Shown: positions 23,514-33,300, counted from the first letter of the stretch. The stretch: 64,000 bases of DNA from Capnocytophaga sputigena (GCF_900446695.1 NZ_UAVP01000008.1:186001-250000); one strand, 5' to 3'. Numbers and translations: made by a program. The notes: generated from the sequence alone by a model not told the origin.

Positions 23514-24889
23514 TGACAACAGATATTTTAAACTATATAGACCAACTTTCGGCTACCTACAATAGCCTACTCCCTATGAGCCCTGAAAACCAGCGCCGAT
23601 GGGATAAAAAAGTGCGTTTGGAGTTCAATTATAATTCTAATCATATAGAGGGAAATACACTCACTTATGGAGAAACTGAATTGCTATTGCTCTTTGATGA
23701 AACCCACGGCAGTCGCCCAATGAGGGATTACGAAGAGATGAAAGCACACGATGTAGCTTTCCAAAAAATAAAAGAATGGGCTACCGATACCGAGACTCCT
23801 CTTACCGAACAGGAGATTAAAAATCTCAACCAAATTATTCTGGTACAGCCTTTTTGGAAAAACGCTATTACCCCTGATGGGCAACCCACCCGCCGACAAA
23901 TAACAGTAGGCAACTACAAAACACAGCCCAACTCGGTACGCTTGCCCAATGGAGAATTGTTTGAATACACAGCCCCACAAGAAGTACCTATAAAAATGCA
24001 AGAACTTATGGAGTGGTATCGCGATGAGCAAACCACTTTACATCCTGTAACCCTTGCAGCTATGTTTCATTACAAATTTGTGTGTATTCACCCTTTTGAC
24101 GATGGTAACGGGCGTGTATCGCGTTTGCTAATGAATTACGTACTTTTAGCACATAAGCTGCCCCCAGTGGTTATTAAATCTAGCGACAAACAAAACTATT
24201 TGCACGCGCTCCACTTAGCTGACACAGGGCAATACGAAGCCTTTATACGCTATATAGCAGAACAAGTAGTGAGTAGCTTGGAAATGGCAATAAAAGCAGC
24301 CAAAGGCGAAAGTATAGAAGAACCCGATGATTTAGACAAAGAAATCGCACTTGTCGCTCGACAGCTACAACACCAAGAGACTTACAAAACCCCCCAACAA
24401 GTGCTAAACGTTTTTCACTGGGCACAGCAAAAGCTCCTTGCCCCTTGTGAAGCTGTATTACAAAAGTTTGACAAGCTTTTTCAGGAGAAGAAAAGAGTTA
24501 GAAAAGTAAATCATAAGGACGTTGAAGAAGAAAACAGAAATAGTTTACTTGAAGTTCTAACTGCCTCTGTTCCTAAAATTGCCAAACAACTCAACAATCC
24601 CATAAAAAAGGAAAATGTTTATGGTATAGACCCTTATACTACAGATATATATAACATTACTCTCCAATACTATTTATATGGTAGTGCTTATGCAAGGGAT
24701 AGTTCTGTTGTGAATTGCATTTTTTATATTTCATTTGAAAAGAATTCATATACTATAGAAATAGAGGTAATGAATGATTATCTCTTCAAAAAAAGCTATC
24801 CTTATAGCACTTTTCCAGATGATGAGAGTATAAGCGTTTTACCCCAACAATTAGGCAAGGAACTATTAGCAAAAGTAAAAAAAGTATGA
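23513..24889 (+). CDS. Fic family protein inside the type I R-M operon
   Basis: Fic proteins transfer AMP or related groups from nucleotides to target proteins. The 458-residue protein carries the full catalytic motif HPFDDGNGR (residues 193-201). Upstream of it, SNHIEG (residues 42-47) fits the inhibitory-helix motif [S/T]xxxE[G/N], marking a class II, self-inhibited Fic enzyme. The C-terminal part (about 270-458) is helical followed by an AT-rich, unassigned domain that may bind protein or DNA. It overlaps hsdM by one base and hsdS by four, so it is built into the operon. Fic genes are known within type I R-M loci, where their role is unclear; modification of R-M subunits or a backup toxin are both conceivable. 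Confidence 0.92.
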   Translation: MTTDILNYIDQLSATYNSLLPMSPENQRRWDKKVRLEFNYNSNHIEGNTLTYGETELLLLFDETHGSRPMRDYEEMKAHDVAFQKIKEWATDTETPLTEQEIKNLNQIILVQPFWKNAITPDGQPTRRQITVGNYKTQPNSVRLPNGELFEYTAPQEVPIKMQELMEWYRDEQTTLHPVTLAAMFHYKFVCIHPFDDGNGRVSRLLMNYVLLAHKLPPVVIKSSDKQNYLHALHLADTGQYEAFIRYIAEQVVSSLEMAIKAAKGESIEEPDDLDKEIALVARQLQHQETYKTPQQVLNVFHWAQQKLLAPCEAVLQKFDKLFQEKKRVRKVNHKDVEEENRNSLLEVLTASVPKIAKQLNNPIKKENVYGIDPYTTDIYNITLQYYLYGSAYARDSSVVNCIFYISFEKNSYTIEIEVMNDYLFKKSYPYSTFPDDESISVLPQQLGKELLAKVKKV

Positions 24890-26040
24890 TAACAAATATA
24901 CCCAAACATTGGAAAATAAAGAAGTTAGGAGAGATAGCTAATATTAGTTCAGGGACAACACCTTTTAGAAAGAATCCATTATTTTACGATAATGCTGATA
25001 TACCTTGGGTGAAAACAACCGACTTGAATAATAGTTATATTACCACAACAGAAGAAAAAGTTAGTATGTATGCTTTAAACAATACATCTTTACGGCTGTA
25101 CCCAACAAACACTGTTTTAGTAGCAATGTATGGAGGTTTTAACCAAATAGGACGGACAGGAAAATTAGCTATGGAAGCAACTATTAACCAAGCTCTTTCT
25201 GCCTTAGTTTTAAAAAACGATGATGTAAATTCTGATTATTTACTTTTTTGGCTAAATACGAATGTTGAAAAATGGAAGAGATTTGCAGGAAGTAGTAGAA
25301 AAGACCCTAATATAAATGGAAAGGATGTTGCTGAGTTTTCTATATTAATTCCCCCTTTAAAAGAGCAAGAAAAGATAGCCGAGATGCTACTTACTTGTGA
25401 TAAAGCCATTCGCCTTACCACTCAAATTATCACCCAGCTAAAACAACGCAACCAAGGGCTTGCTCAACAGTTGCTAACAGGAGAGAAAAGAGTAAAAGGT
25501 TTTGAGAACAGTGTATGGAAAGAGGTGAGACTGGGAGAGCTTTTAGACTATGAGCAACCTACTAATTATCTTGTTAAAAATACTGATTATAGTAATGAAT
25601 ATAAAATTCCTGTGCTTACGGCTGGAAAAACATTCATTTTAGGTTATACCAATGAAAAAGAAGGAATATGTACAAATATCCCTTTAATTCTATTTGATGA
25701 TTTTACAACAGATTCAAGATATATTGATTTTCCTTTTAAAGTAAAATCATCAGCTGTAAAGCTATTAAAAACAAAGAAAAATGTAAATCTTAGGTTTATT
25801 TTTGAAGCTATGAAACTTATAAAATATGCTATTGGAGGACACGAACGTCATTGGATTTCAAAATACGCTTTTTTAACTATCTTTGTACCTTCATTTAAAG
25901 AGCAAAATGCTATTGCTCAAATTCTTGATACTGCCCATCAAGAGCTCAAACTATACGAACAAAAGCTACAACTCTTGCAAGCACAAAAGAAAACACTAAT
26001 GCAAAAGTTGCTTACTGGAGAAGTTTTGACCCTTGCCTAA
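24886..26040 (+). CDS. hsdS: Type I restriction specificity subunit HsdS
   Basis: The 384-residue subunit sets the DNA target of the M and R subunits. Two target-recognition domains (about residues 5-150 and 205-340) alternate with two conserved helices: PPLKEQEKIAEMLLTCDKAI to LLTGEKR (about 158-200) and PSFKEQNAIAQILDTAHQEL to LLTGEVL (about 335-380). The repeated KEQ(E/N)xIAxxL and LLTGE ends are the hallmark. The recognition domains are more AT-rich than the flanking M and R genes, in line with frequent exchange of such domains. It overlaps the Fic gene by four bases. Confidence 0.95.
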   Translation: MITNIPKHWKIKKLGEIANISSGTTPFRKNPLFYDNADIPWVKTTDLNNSYITTTEEKVSMYALNNTSLRLYPTNTVLVAMYGGFNQIGRTGKLAMEATINQALSALVLKNDDVNSDYLLFWLNTNVEKWKRFAGSSRKDPNINGKDVAEFSILIPPLKEQEKIAEMLLTCDKAIRLTTQIITQLKQRNQGLAQQLLTGEKRVKGFENSVWKEVRLGELLDYEQPTNYLVKNTDYSNEYKIPVLTAGKTFILGYTNEKEGICTNIPLILFDDFTTDSRYIDFPFKVKSSAVKLLKTKKNVNLRFIFEAMKLIKYAIGGHERHWISKYAFLTIFVPSFKEQNAIAQILDTAHQELKLYEQKLQLLQAQKKTLMQKLLTGEVLTLA

Positions 26041-26074
26041 TCTCTTAATTAACAAATCAACAAATAAAAGACCT

Positions 26075-29000
26075 ATGCACTACCGAGAAGAAATCATATC
26101 GCAAATACCTGCTTTACAACTCCTGATAAATATGGGCTATCAATACCTGTCGCCTGAAGAAGCTTTGGCTATGCGCGGTAATAAGTACAGCAATGTGCTT
26201 TTAGAGCCTATTCTCAAGGCGCAACTTGCCAAGATAAACCGTATTCACTACCGCGGGAAAGACTATGCTTTTTCGGAAGAGAATATCAATGCAGGAGTAG
26301 TAGCCCTCAAAGAACTTCGTACTCACGAGGGGTTTATGGGGGTAAACCAACAGGTGTATGACCTGCTTACATTGGGCAAAACCTTTGAGCAAACCATTGG
26401 CAGTAGCAAGAAAAGTTATTCTTTTAGGTATATCGATTGGGAATGCCCCGAGAACAACGTCTATCACGTAAGCGAAGAGTTTGCCGTAACACGCACTGCC
26501 CGCAACGATCATTATCGCCCTGATATTGTATTGTTTATCAACGGCATCCCGATAGTAGTCATAGAGTGCAAAAGCAATGTGATTAAAAATCCTATTACCG
26601 AGGCTATTTCGCAGCACTTGCGCAACCAGAAAGACGATGGTATACGCGAGCTGTACCAATATTCGCAACTGTTATTGGCTTTAGCGGTAAATAGTGCAAG
26701 TTATGCCACTACCGCCACCCCACTAAAATACTGGCAAGTATGGTGCGAACTCTTCGGCGATCGTTTGGCTGAAAACAAGGCAAATCAGCAACTGAAATCC
26801 CTTAAAAACCGTCCGCTTCCTGTCGATGAACAGAGTGCGCTCTTTGCCCATCGCTACCAAAGTACGCAATACTTTTTTCGTCAGCAAGCAACAGAAGAGG
26901 TACTACTCACCGAGCAAGACCTCACGCTTTATTACCTTTGCAGGAAAGAGCGCTTGCTACGGCTTATACAACACTACACTATTTTTGACAATCACATCAA
27001 AAAGATAGCCCGCTATCAGCAGTTTTTTGCAGTAGAAGACACTTTGGCAAAAGTAAAACACATAGAAGACGGCAAGCGCTTAGGCGGGGTCATCTGGCAC
27101 ACTCAAGGCAGTGGAAAATCGCTTACTATGGTAATGCTGGCACAACTTTTAGCTGCCGACAAGAGCATTAAACACCCCAAAATACTATTAGTAACCGACC
27201 GTACTGACCTCGATGAGCAAATAAGTAAAACTTTCAAAAAGTGTAATCTACCTGTGGAGAAAGCTGCTACAGGTACAAAACTTACTGAGCTACTAAAAGA
27301 GCATACCGATAAGGTGATTACCACTACCATTCACAAGTTTGAAACCGTAGTAAGTCAGCTAAACAAAGCCCTCACCTCTTCAGAAATATTTGTGCTGATA
27401 GACGAAGCCCACCGCACCCAATACGGCAGGTTAGGGGTGAAAATGCAACAAGTATTTCCCAAAGCTTGTTTTATAGCTTTCACGGGTACCCCCCTGATGA
27501 AAAAAGAGAAGAACACAGCTGCTAAGTTCGGTGGCATCATCGGTACCCCCTACACTATTACCGATGCGGTAGCCGATGGAGCTATTGTTCCTATCTTATA
27601 TGAAGGTAGGCATAATCTTTTCGACCTAAACGAAAAGCCTTTAGATAACTATTTTGACCGTGTGAGTGAACCCCTTAGTGATTACGGCAAAGCCCATCTA
27701 AAACGCAAAGCAAACAGCATTGCACAGCTCAATCGCGCCGACCAGATTATTCAGGCGCGCGCTTGGGATATAGCAGAACACTTTAAGAAAAACGTACAAA
27801 ACGAAGGTTTTAAAGCAATGTTAGTAACCCCAAGCAAAACCGCTGCTATAGACTACCGCAACTATTTAATGAAAGAGTGCAAACTCGACTGTGAAGTACT
27901 TATCTCGGCTCCAGACACACGAGAGAACAACGAAGATAGTTTTGAAGAAAACGAATATAAAGTAGGCTCTTTCTACAAAGCAATGATGGACAAATACGGG
28001 TCATCTAAAAAATATGAAGACAGCCTAATTGATAGTTTTCGAGACAAAGAACAGCCCGAACTGCTGATAGTAGTCGATAAGCTCCTCACAGGTTTTGACG
28101 CCCCTATCGTAAAGGTAATGTACCTCACCCGTAGCCTGAAAGAGCATACCCTTTTGCAAGCTATAGCCCGTGTAAACCGAGTGAAAGAAGGAAAAGATTA
28201 CGGGCTTGTCATAGATTATTACGGCAATTTGGAAAACCTCGACAAAGCCATTGAAATGTATGGCTCTTGGGAAGATTTTGAGGCAGACGACCTCAAGGGA
28301 ACTGTTACCAATGCTGCTAAAGAAATTGAAAAGCTACCGCAACTACACTCGCAGTTGTGGGATATTTTCAAAACCGTAAAAAACAAATATGACACCGAAG
28401 CCTATGCCGAACTATTATCCGACAAAGAAAAGCGAGAAACGTTTTACGAACGGCTCTCCCTCTTTGCGCGTATGCTGAAGTTAGCCCTTTCGTTAGTGAG
28501 TTTTGATACAGAAGAAAATGCGCCGACTATAGAGCGTTATCAAAAAGATTTGAAGTTTTTCCTCGCATTGCGCACCGATGTAGCACGTCGTTATTTTGAC
28601 ACGATTGATTACACCGAATACGAAAAGCAAATACAAAAACTGATTGATAAACACATTATTACCGATGGGGATTTTCTACAAATCACTGAAAAGATAGATT
28701 TGTTTGACAAAGAAGAACGCGATAAAGCATTAGAGCAGCTAACAGGACACGCCTCTAAAGCCGACCATATCGCTTCGCGCACTGTGAAAGCCATCAGTAT
28801 AAAAATGGATGAAGACCCTATTTTTTATCAAAAACTCTCCACCCTCATCAGGCAAACCATTGAAGCTTATCGACAAAAACGCATAGACGAATTGGAGTAT
28901 TTCAACAGAGTAAGAGATTATGAAAACCAGTTTTTTGAAGGAACACAATCCAATTTGCCAGAGGCTTTGATAGGAAATAAAAAAGCTACTGCTTTCTACA

Positions 29001-29281
29001 ACCTCTTAGGCGAACATCTCAAAACCCTTGACCCCTTGCCTCATACTGCCCAAAAAGTAGAATGGGCTTTGCAGTTAGATTTACTTATCAACCACATTAT
29101 CTACGAAGAGGGTAGCCCTATAGTAGATTGGCAACAAAACAGTTTATTGGTAAACGAGATAGCACAAACTATAGATGATTTTTTCTATCAGCTAAAACAA
29201 CAGCAGGGGGTAGAAATCCCTTTTGATATAGTAGATACTATTATAGAAGAAATCGTAAAAGTAAGTAAACAAATAGGATAA
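26075..29281 (+). CDS. hsdR: Type I restriction endonuclease subunit HsdR
   Basis: HsdR translocates DNA in an ATP-dependent way and cuts far from the recognition site. An in-frame TTG exists at 26033, but ATG 26075, 34 bases after hsdS, is the natural start (1068 residues). The N-terminal nuclease domain shows the PD-(D/E)xK residues in RPDIVLF and VVIECKSN (about Asp150, Glu164, Lys166). The motor domains show a Walker A in HTQGSGKSLTM (about residue 352), DEAHRTQYG (motif II, about residue 450) and the helicase motif LLTGFDAPIV, with ARVNRVKEGKDYGLV near residue 712. The C-terminal helical domain binds the M/S core. It appears complete and functional. Confidence 0.96.
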   Translation: MHYREEIISQIPALQLLINMGYQYLSPEEALAMRGNKYSNVLLEPILKAQLAKINRIHYRGKDYAFSEENINAGVVALKELRTHEGFMGVNQQVYDLLTLGKTFEQTIGSSKKSYSFRYIDWECPENNVYHVSEEFAVTRTARNDHYRPDIVLFINGIPIVVIECKSNVIKNPITEAISQHLRNQKDDGIRELYQYSQLLLALAVNSASYATTATPLKYWQVWCELFGDRLAENKANQQLKSLKNRPLPVDEQSALFAHRYQSTQYFFRQQATEEVLLTEQDLTLYYLCRKERLLRLIQHYTIFDNHIKKIARYQQFFAVEDTLAKVKHIEDGKRLGGVIWHTQGSGKSLTMVMLAQLLAADKSIKHPKILLVTDRTDLDEQISKTFKKCNLPVEKAATGTKLTELLKEHTDKVITTTIHKFETVVSQLNKALTSSEIFVLIDEAHRTQYGRLGVKMQQVFPKACFIAFTGTPLMKKEKNTAAKFGGIIGTPYTITDAVADGAIVPILYEGRHNLFDLNEKPLDNYFDRVSEPLSDYGKAHLKRKANSIAQLNRADQIIQARAWDIAEHFKKNVQNEGFKAMLVTPSKTAAIDYRNYLMKECKLDCEVLISAPDTRENNEDSFEENEYKVGSFYKAMMDKYGSSKKYEDSLIDSFRDKEQPELLIVVDKLLTGFDAPIVKVMYLTRSLKEHTLLQAIARVNRVKEGKDYGLVIDYYGNLENLDKAIEMYGSWEDFEADDLKGTVTNAAKEIEKLPQLHSQLWDIFKTVKNKYDTEAYAELLSDKEKRETFYERLSLFARMLKLALSLVSFDTEENAPTIERYQKDLKFFLALRTDVARRYFDTIDYTEYEKQIQKLIDKHIITDGDFLQITEKIDLFDKEERDKALEQLTGHASKADHIASRTVKAISIKMDEDPIFYQKLSTLIRQTIEAYRQKRIDELEYFNRVRDYENQFFEGTQSNLPEALIGNKKATAFYNLLGEHLKTLDPLPHTAQKVEWALQLDLLINHIIYEEGSPIVDWQQNSLLVNEIAQTIDDFFYQLKQQQGVEIPFDIVDTIIEEIVKVSKQIG

Positions 29282-29955
29282 TGAGCACCCACTACGAACT
29301 TTATTATACTGATAGAAAAACCTTAGGTATAAAGGTCTATCCTGATACTTCGGTAAAGGTATTTGCCCCTATAGACACAGATTTACCTATAATAGAACAG
29401 TTTTTGAAGGCCAAACGCAAATGGATAGAGAAACAGCAAAGAAGCTTTCAAACCTATTTACCTAAAACCCCTGCGCGCCAATACATAGGAGGAGAAAGCT
29501 TCTTATATCTCGGTAAACAATATATGCTAAAGATAGAACCTTCTACGGCTGAAGAGGTGAAGCTTTATCAAGGGAGATTGGTAGTAAAAACACTCAATCC
29601 TGATGCTACACATATAAAAAAGCTCTTGCAACAATGGTATATTGCAAGAGCTACTATCTTATTTAACAAGCTTTTTGAAGAACAATTTTATTTATTTAAA
29701 AGGTTCGGATTAGAAAAACCTATATTACAAATAAAAAAGATGGAGAAGCGATGGGGAAGTTGTACTCCTCAGCAGAAAATAATCTTAAACCCAGAACTCA
29801 TCAAAGCTCCTATAGTTTGTATAAATTATGTGATACTACACGAATTGTGTCATTTAGTACATCACAATCACAGCAAATCCTTCTACCGGTTATTAGAAAA
29901 CTTTATGCCAGATTGGCAAAAATACAAACAGCTTTTAGAAACTAAAATGGCGTAA
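29281..29955 (+). CDS. YgjP-like (WLM/M48-type, DUF45) zinc metallopeptidase
   Basis: The 224-residue protein has the YgjP/DUF45 layout: a strand-rich N-terminal half with KRKWIEKQQRSF, a central KKMEKRWGSCTPQQKIILNPELI segment that is diagnostic of the family, and HELCHLVHHNHSKSFYRLL with the zinc-binding HExxH (about residues 186-190) and a further His. Such putative peptidases are commonly found next to hsdR. Their substrate is unknown. Start and hsdR stop overlap by one base (TAATG), so it is the last gene of the R-M operon. It ends two bases from the convergent HMG-CoA reductase gene, with no visible terminator between them. Confidence 0.9.
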   Translation: MSTHYELYYTDRKTLGIKVYPDTSVKVFAPIDTDLPIIEQFLKAKRKWIEKQQRSFQTYLPKTPARQYIGGESFLYLGKQYMLKIEPSTAEEVKLYQGRLVVKTLNPDATHIKKLLQQWYIARATILFNKLFEEQFYLFKRFGLEKPILQIKKMEKRWGSCTPQQKIILNPELIKAPIVCINYVILHELCHLVHHNHSKSFYRLLENFMPDWQKYKQLLETKMA

Positions 29956-29957
29956 CA

Positions 29958-31259
29958 CTATCCCCTGATTTTCTTCAACGCCTCGGCTACTTCACTATGG
30001 CTCACTGTTTTATCTTTGAAATAAGCAGTGAGCTGTTGTTTTTCTTCGTCGGTAGCACCTAATTGATTAAAAATATTATTGAGGTGCATTTTCATATGTC
30101 CTTTTTGGATACCCAAACTGATGAGCGAACTCACTGCCGAAAAATTCTGTGCTAAACCTACACAAGCTACGATTTGCATCAGCTCGCGAGCATTGGGTTT
30201 TTCGAGGATTTCGAGGGCTGTTTTCACCAAGGGGTGAAGCGTGGTAAGTCCGCCTACAGTACCCAAAGCCAAAGGCAATTCCAGTGCAAAATGAAAAGTG
30301 TCGCCCTCTATCCAAGCGTTGGAAAGACTCTTGTAATTGCCTGAACGCGCTGCATAGGCGTGTGCTCCTGCCTCAATCGCGCGAAAGTCATTACCGGTGG
30401 CTAAAATCACCGAGTCGATGCCGTTCATTATACCTTTGTTGTGAGTGGTGGCGCGGTATACATCGGCGTTGGCAATAGCGAGCGCTTGCACGAATTTTTT
30501 GGCGGCTGCCATTCCTTTGAGGTGGGCTATCTCCAATTCGTCTACAGGGCAATGCACTTCGGCACGCACCAAGCAGTTAGGCACATAATTAGAGAGTATA
30601 GACATCACAATTTCGTACTGCCCACGGATAGTTGCCTCTTTTTCGGCTTCTTCTCTAAAGGTCTCGGCAAACGATTCCAAACACGAGTTGATGAAGTTAG
30701 CCCCCATCGCATCTAAGGTTTCAAAAGTAGCTGACAGCTGATAGTAATCCGCTAATGCTTCAGTTTTATCTACCAAAGTAAGGGAAGTAATGCCCCCGCC
30801 ACGTTTTTCCATATTGGCGGTGATAGGTTTGGCATTGGCGAGCATCAAAGGCTGTACGCGGGCAAAAAAGGCTTCTAAATGCGCTTTTCCACCGTAGAAA
30901 AAGAAGTGCACGTGTCCTGTTTTTTCGGTAGAGAGCACCGTAGTATGGAAGCCTCCCCTACCCTGCCAGAACTTCGCTGCACGGCTGGCAGCTGCCACCA
31001 CCGAGCTTTCCTCAATTGCCATAGGCACCGTATAGGTACGCCCATTGATGAGGAAGTTAGGCGCTACTGCAAAAGGCAAGTAGTAATTCGTAATCGTATT
31101 TTCGATGAACTCGTCGTGGCGTTTTTGAAGTTCAGCATCGGGGTTATGGTATTTTTCAAAGAAAGCTGCTGCGTTCTCTACCTCAGGAAAATAAGTGTCG
31201 CAAAGCCATTGAATTTTCTCGGCTTTGGTAAGTTTAGAAAAACCGTTGATTTGTTTCAT
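29958..31259 (-). CDS. mvaA: Hydroxymethylglutaryl-CoA reductase, class II
   Basis: HMG-CoA reductase makes mevalonate (or runs in reverse) and is the committed step of the mevalonate isoprenoid route, which Flavobacteriia use instead of the MEP route. The 433-residue length and motifs fit the bacterial class II enzyme: AIEESSVVAAAS with the catalytic Glu (residue 83 or 84), DAMGANFINSCLE (about 190), a catalytic Lys in KGMAAAKKF, GIDSVILATGNDFRAIEAG, and GHMKMHLNN with the catalytic His near residue 387. Two GG-rich stretches bind the cofactor. It stands alone in its orientation beside the porin gene, 28 bases downstream of it, and could be co-transcribed with it. Confidence 0.95.
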   Translation of the reverse strand: MKQINGFSKLTKAEKIQWLCDTYFPEVENAAAFFEKYHNPDAELQKRHDEFIENTITNYYLPFAVAPNFLINGRTYTVPMAIEESSVVAAASRAAKFWQGRGGFHTTVLSTEKTGHVHFFFYGGKAHLEAFFARVQPLMLANAKPITANMEKRGGGITSLTLVDKTEALADYYQLSATFETLDAMGANFINSCLESFAETFREEAEKEATIRGQYEIVMSILSNYVPNCLVRAEVHCPVDELEIAHLKGMAAAKKFVQALAIANADVYRATTHNKGIMNGIDSVILATGNDFRAIEAGAHAYAARSGNYKSLSNAWIEGDTFHFALELPLALGTVGGLTTLHPLVKTALEILEKPNARELMQIVACVGLAQNFSAVSSLISLGIQKGHMKMHLNNIFNQLGATDEEKQQLTAYFKDKTVSHSEVAEALKKIRG

Positions 31260-31287
31260 TTCTATGTGTTAGGGGTTAGTGGGGGTA

Positions 31288-32481
31288 CTAATGACTACTT
31301 TTTAAAATCGGTAATGTATAGTAAGCACCGATTGCAATGCGGTGTAGTTGTTCATCTTTTAGATGTAAGGCTTTGTCGTAGCTGAGGGTATTCCCCACGT
31401 AGGCTACGTAAAAGCGGAGGTCTTGTCCTTGTATGGGAGCGTATTGAGCGGCGGCGAAGTATATCCAGTTGGTGCGCAACTGCTCACTGAGGCGCTGGGT
31501 ACTCCCCGCTAACTCAATCCCCGCCTTAGCCGATAGACTCCAGCGGTCGGTAAGTTGATAGTCGTAGCGCGATACAGCACGTTTGTAGACTACATCTTTC
31601 TGCATCAAGAAATTATCTTTAGCCAAACCATCGTAGGCGCTGAGGAGTTTTGAAGCTGTAAGTCCGTAATCGGCAGCCATATAGGTATAACTGAGGTCGA
31701 GATAAACCGTATGTTTGCCACTTTTATACCAATTCCCCAAAGCTACGGAGTGAGTGAGGTAGTTGGCAGCGTATTGCGATAGGTTATAGGAGTAGCGCAA
31801 TTTGAGTTTGCCGTCGAGCAAATCGGCATTCCAATAGAGGTACATCCCGATAGGTGCTTTGGAAGCCGTAAAATCGCCCGCTACAAAGCCGTTGTTTTTC
31901 AAATGAGTAGCGAATTTAGCATTTATTGTGTTGTGCAACTGTACGCCTACTTTCTGGCGCTCGTTGAGTTTATAGCCCAAAGCGAGTCCTGAAAGGAAGA
32001 CATTGTTGTAGACCCCATTTAGGTAATCGGTGAAAATATATTCGTAGATAGGGTTGATTTCTTTTTCAAAAGCCCCAAAAGCAGCGAGCTGTTTGCCCAC
32101 CGTTACATCCCACTGACGCATTGCGCCAAAACGATAGGTAATAAAAGCGTAGTCTAAGGCAGTAGTTCCACCGTCCTGAGAAGTTTCGGTAAAGGGACGA
32201 TTAGGACGGAATCGCACGCGGTAGAAGAGATCATCGTTGAAATCACCTTGCAGATTGATGCGCGCATTGTCAATCACAAAATGAGTGCTATTTTTAGAGG
32301 CATCGTTATAATTATCACTCACACCTCCCCCTCTGAAAAACAAATCGATGTTTAGTTTTTTGGCAAAAGCCGGAAGTGTGGGAGGAGGAGTTGGCTTTTC
32401 TATTGCCAAAGTATCAGCCTCTTGAGCGATAGCAAATATAGTGGTTAAGGTTGTTAATAGCGTGAAAAAACGTCTTTTCAT
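31288..32481 (-). CDS. Phosphate-selective-porin-like outer membrane protein
   Basis: Start ATG 32481 is chosen because the upstream in-frame start at 32508 lies inside the promoter at 32506-32536. The 397-residue protein has a signal peptide (MKRRFFTLLTTLTTIFAIAQ) and then a proline-rich linker (PTPPPTLPAF). The rest is a series of amphipathic strands typical of OprO/OprP-like porins in Bacteroidota: NARINLQGDFNDDLFYRVRFR, ALDYAFITYRFG and WDVTVGKQLAAFGAFE. It presumably forms a diffusion channel for anions or small solutes; specificity cannot be read from sequence. It shares a compact divergent promoter region with the plus-strand barrel gene at 32598. Confidence 0.85.
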   Translation of the reverse strand: MKRRFFTLLTTLTTIFAIAQEADTLAIEKPTPPPTLPAFAKKLNIDLFFRGGGVSDNYNDASKNSTHFVIDNARINLQGDFNDDLFYRVRFRPNRPFTETSQDGGTTALDYAFITYRFGAMRQWDVTVGKQLAAFGAFEKEINPIYEYIFTDYLNGVYNNVFLSGLALGYKLNERQKVGVQLHNTINAKFATHLKNNGFVAGDFTASKAPIGMYLYWNADLLDGKLKLRYSYNLSQYAANYLTHSVALGNWYKSGKHTVYLDLSYTYMAADYGLTASKLLSAYDGLAKDNFLMQKDVVYKRAVSRYDYQLTDRWSLSAKAGIELAGSTQRLSEQLRTNWIYFAAAQYAPIQGQDLRFYVAYVGNTLSYDKALHLKDEQLHRIAIGAYYTLPILKSSH

Positions 32482-32505
32482 AAAAGAAAAATTAATATAT
32501 TGGGG

Positions 32506-32536
32506 CAAAGATAAGGATAATTAGCTAATTAGCAAA
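32506..32536 (-). promoter_or_regulatory. Promoter of the porin gene
   Basis: On the minus strand TTTG (32533-32536) and TATCTTTG (32506-32513) are 19 bases apart. This places the transcription start close before ATG 32481 and rules out the longer frame. It overlaps in space the AT-rich palindrome TAATTAGCTAATTA. Confidence 0.75.
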
Positions 32537-32544
32537 TTTATAGA

Positions 32545-32576
32545 TTTGCCGATTTGGCAATTATTTATTACCTTTG
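32545..32576 (+). promoter_or_regulatory. Promoter of the plus-strand barrel gene
   Basis: TTTG (32545-32548) and TACCTTTG (32569-32576) are 20 bases apart. The in-frame ATG at 32574 lies within the -7 element, so the true start is 32598 or 32607. Confidence 0.75.
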
Positions 32577-32597
32577 TCCTTATTAATAGCTAAATTT

Positions 32598-33278
32598 ATG
32601 AACCGAATGAAATTATTAGCAATGACATTCCTCTGGGGAATCGTTGCACAAGCACAAATAAAATGGGGTGTAGAAGCCAAAGCAGGGATTACCGCAGGCG
32701 GTCTTTACGGAGTTTCATCGCCTGAGTGGGTAATGGAAAGCGCTTCGGGATTGCAAATAGGCGGATTGTTGAGCGCTCAGTTTGACAATGGCATTGCGAT
32801 AGAATCGGGATTGGTATATGCCTCCAAAAACTTTAAACACGAGTATAGTTACGGTGGAGGCTATTACAAATCTGACGGTAGCTATATGCGCAAGCAAGTT
32901 TTTAATCATCATTATTTGGAAATTCCGCTCTATGTAGGTTTTCGCCTTAGAGCGCGACATATTACTTTTGTGTGGAAAGCTGGACCATATATCGCAACGG
33001 CTTTGGCTGCCAATGTACGCGAAGAACAATCGGTGTATAAGGATAGTAGGTTTTTGCACATCAACAAAAGTAAATACTCATTGAGCATTGGCAATGGCAA
33101 CAACGATGGGCTCAAGCCTTTTGATGCGGGGTTCAACTTTGCTACAGGTTTAGAAATCAAGCGCTTTACCATTGGTTTCCAATACTCAGTAGGTTTCATC
33201 GATATATTGCCTAACCCTAATGAAAACTATATGAAGCAGCAGTGTTTTGCTTTTTCGATAGGGGGAAGAATTCTTTAA
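32598..33278 (+). CDS. PorT-like outer membrane beta-barrel protein
   Basis: With the start at 32598 (32607 is also possible) the 226-residue protein has a signal peptide MNRMKLLAMTFLWGIVAQAQ. An eight-stranded type of small barrel follows: WGVEAKAGITAGGLYG, ALSAQFDNGIAIESGLVYASK-like strands, YLEIPLYVGFRLR and FVWKAGPYIATAL, ending in FDAGFNFATGLEIKRFTIGFQYSVGF and a terminal strand FAFSIGGRIL. This is the layout of the PorT/outer-membrane-beta-barrel family of Bacteroidota. It is a clear paralogue of the protein encoded at 33566-34243. Function unknown; the family ranges from T9SS assembly to general envelope roles. Confidence 0.85.
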   Translation: MNRMKLLAMTFLWGIVAQAQIKWGVEAKAGITAGGLYGVSSPEWVMESASGLQIGGLLSAQFDNGIAIESGLVYASKNFKHEYSYGGGYYKSDGSYMRKQVFNHHYLEIPLYVGFRLRARHITFVWKAGPYIATALAANVREEQSVYKDSRFLHINKSKYSLSIGNGNNDGLKPFDAGFNFATGLEIKRFTIGFQYSVGFIDILPNPNENYMKQQCFAFSIGGRIL

Positions 33279-33300
33279 AGAGACCATCTGGATTTTTTTA

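Noticed and set aside
21422-26040. Phase-variable inversion between the half-S gene and hsdS
   Set aside because: The two genes are in the same orientation and I see no shared inverted repeat between them; no recombinase gene is nearby.
26033-26074. Upstream extension of hsdR from a TTG codon
   Set aside because: It overlaps the hsdS end and adds 14 residues without family support; ATG 26075 is a better start.
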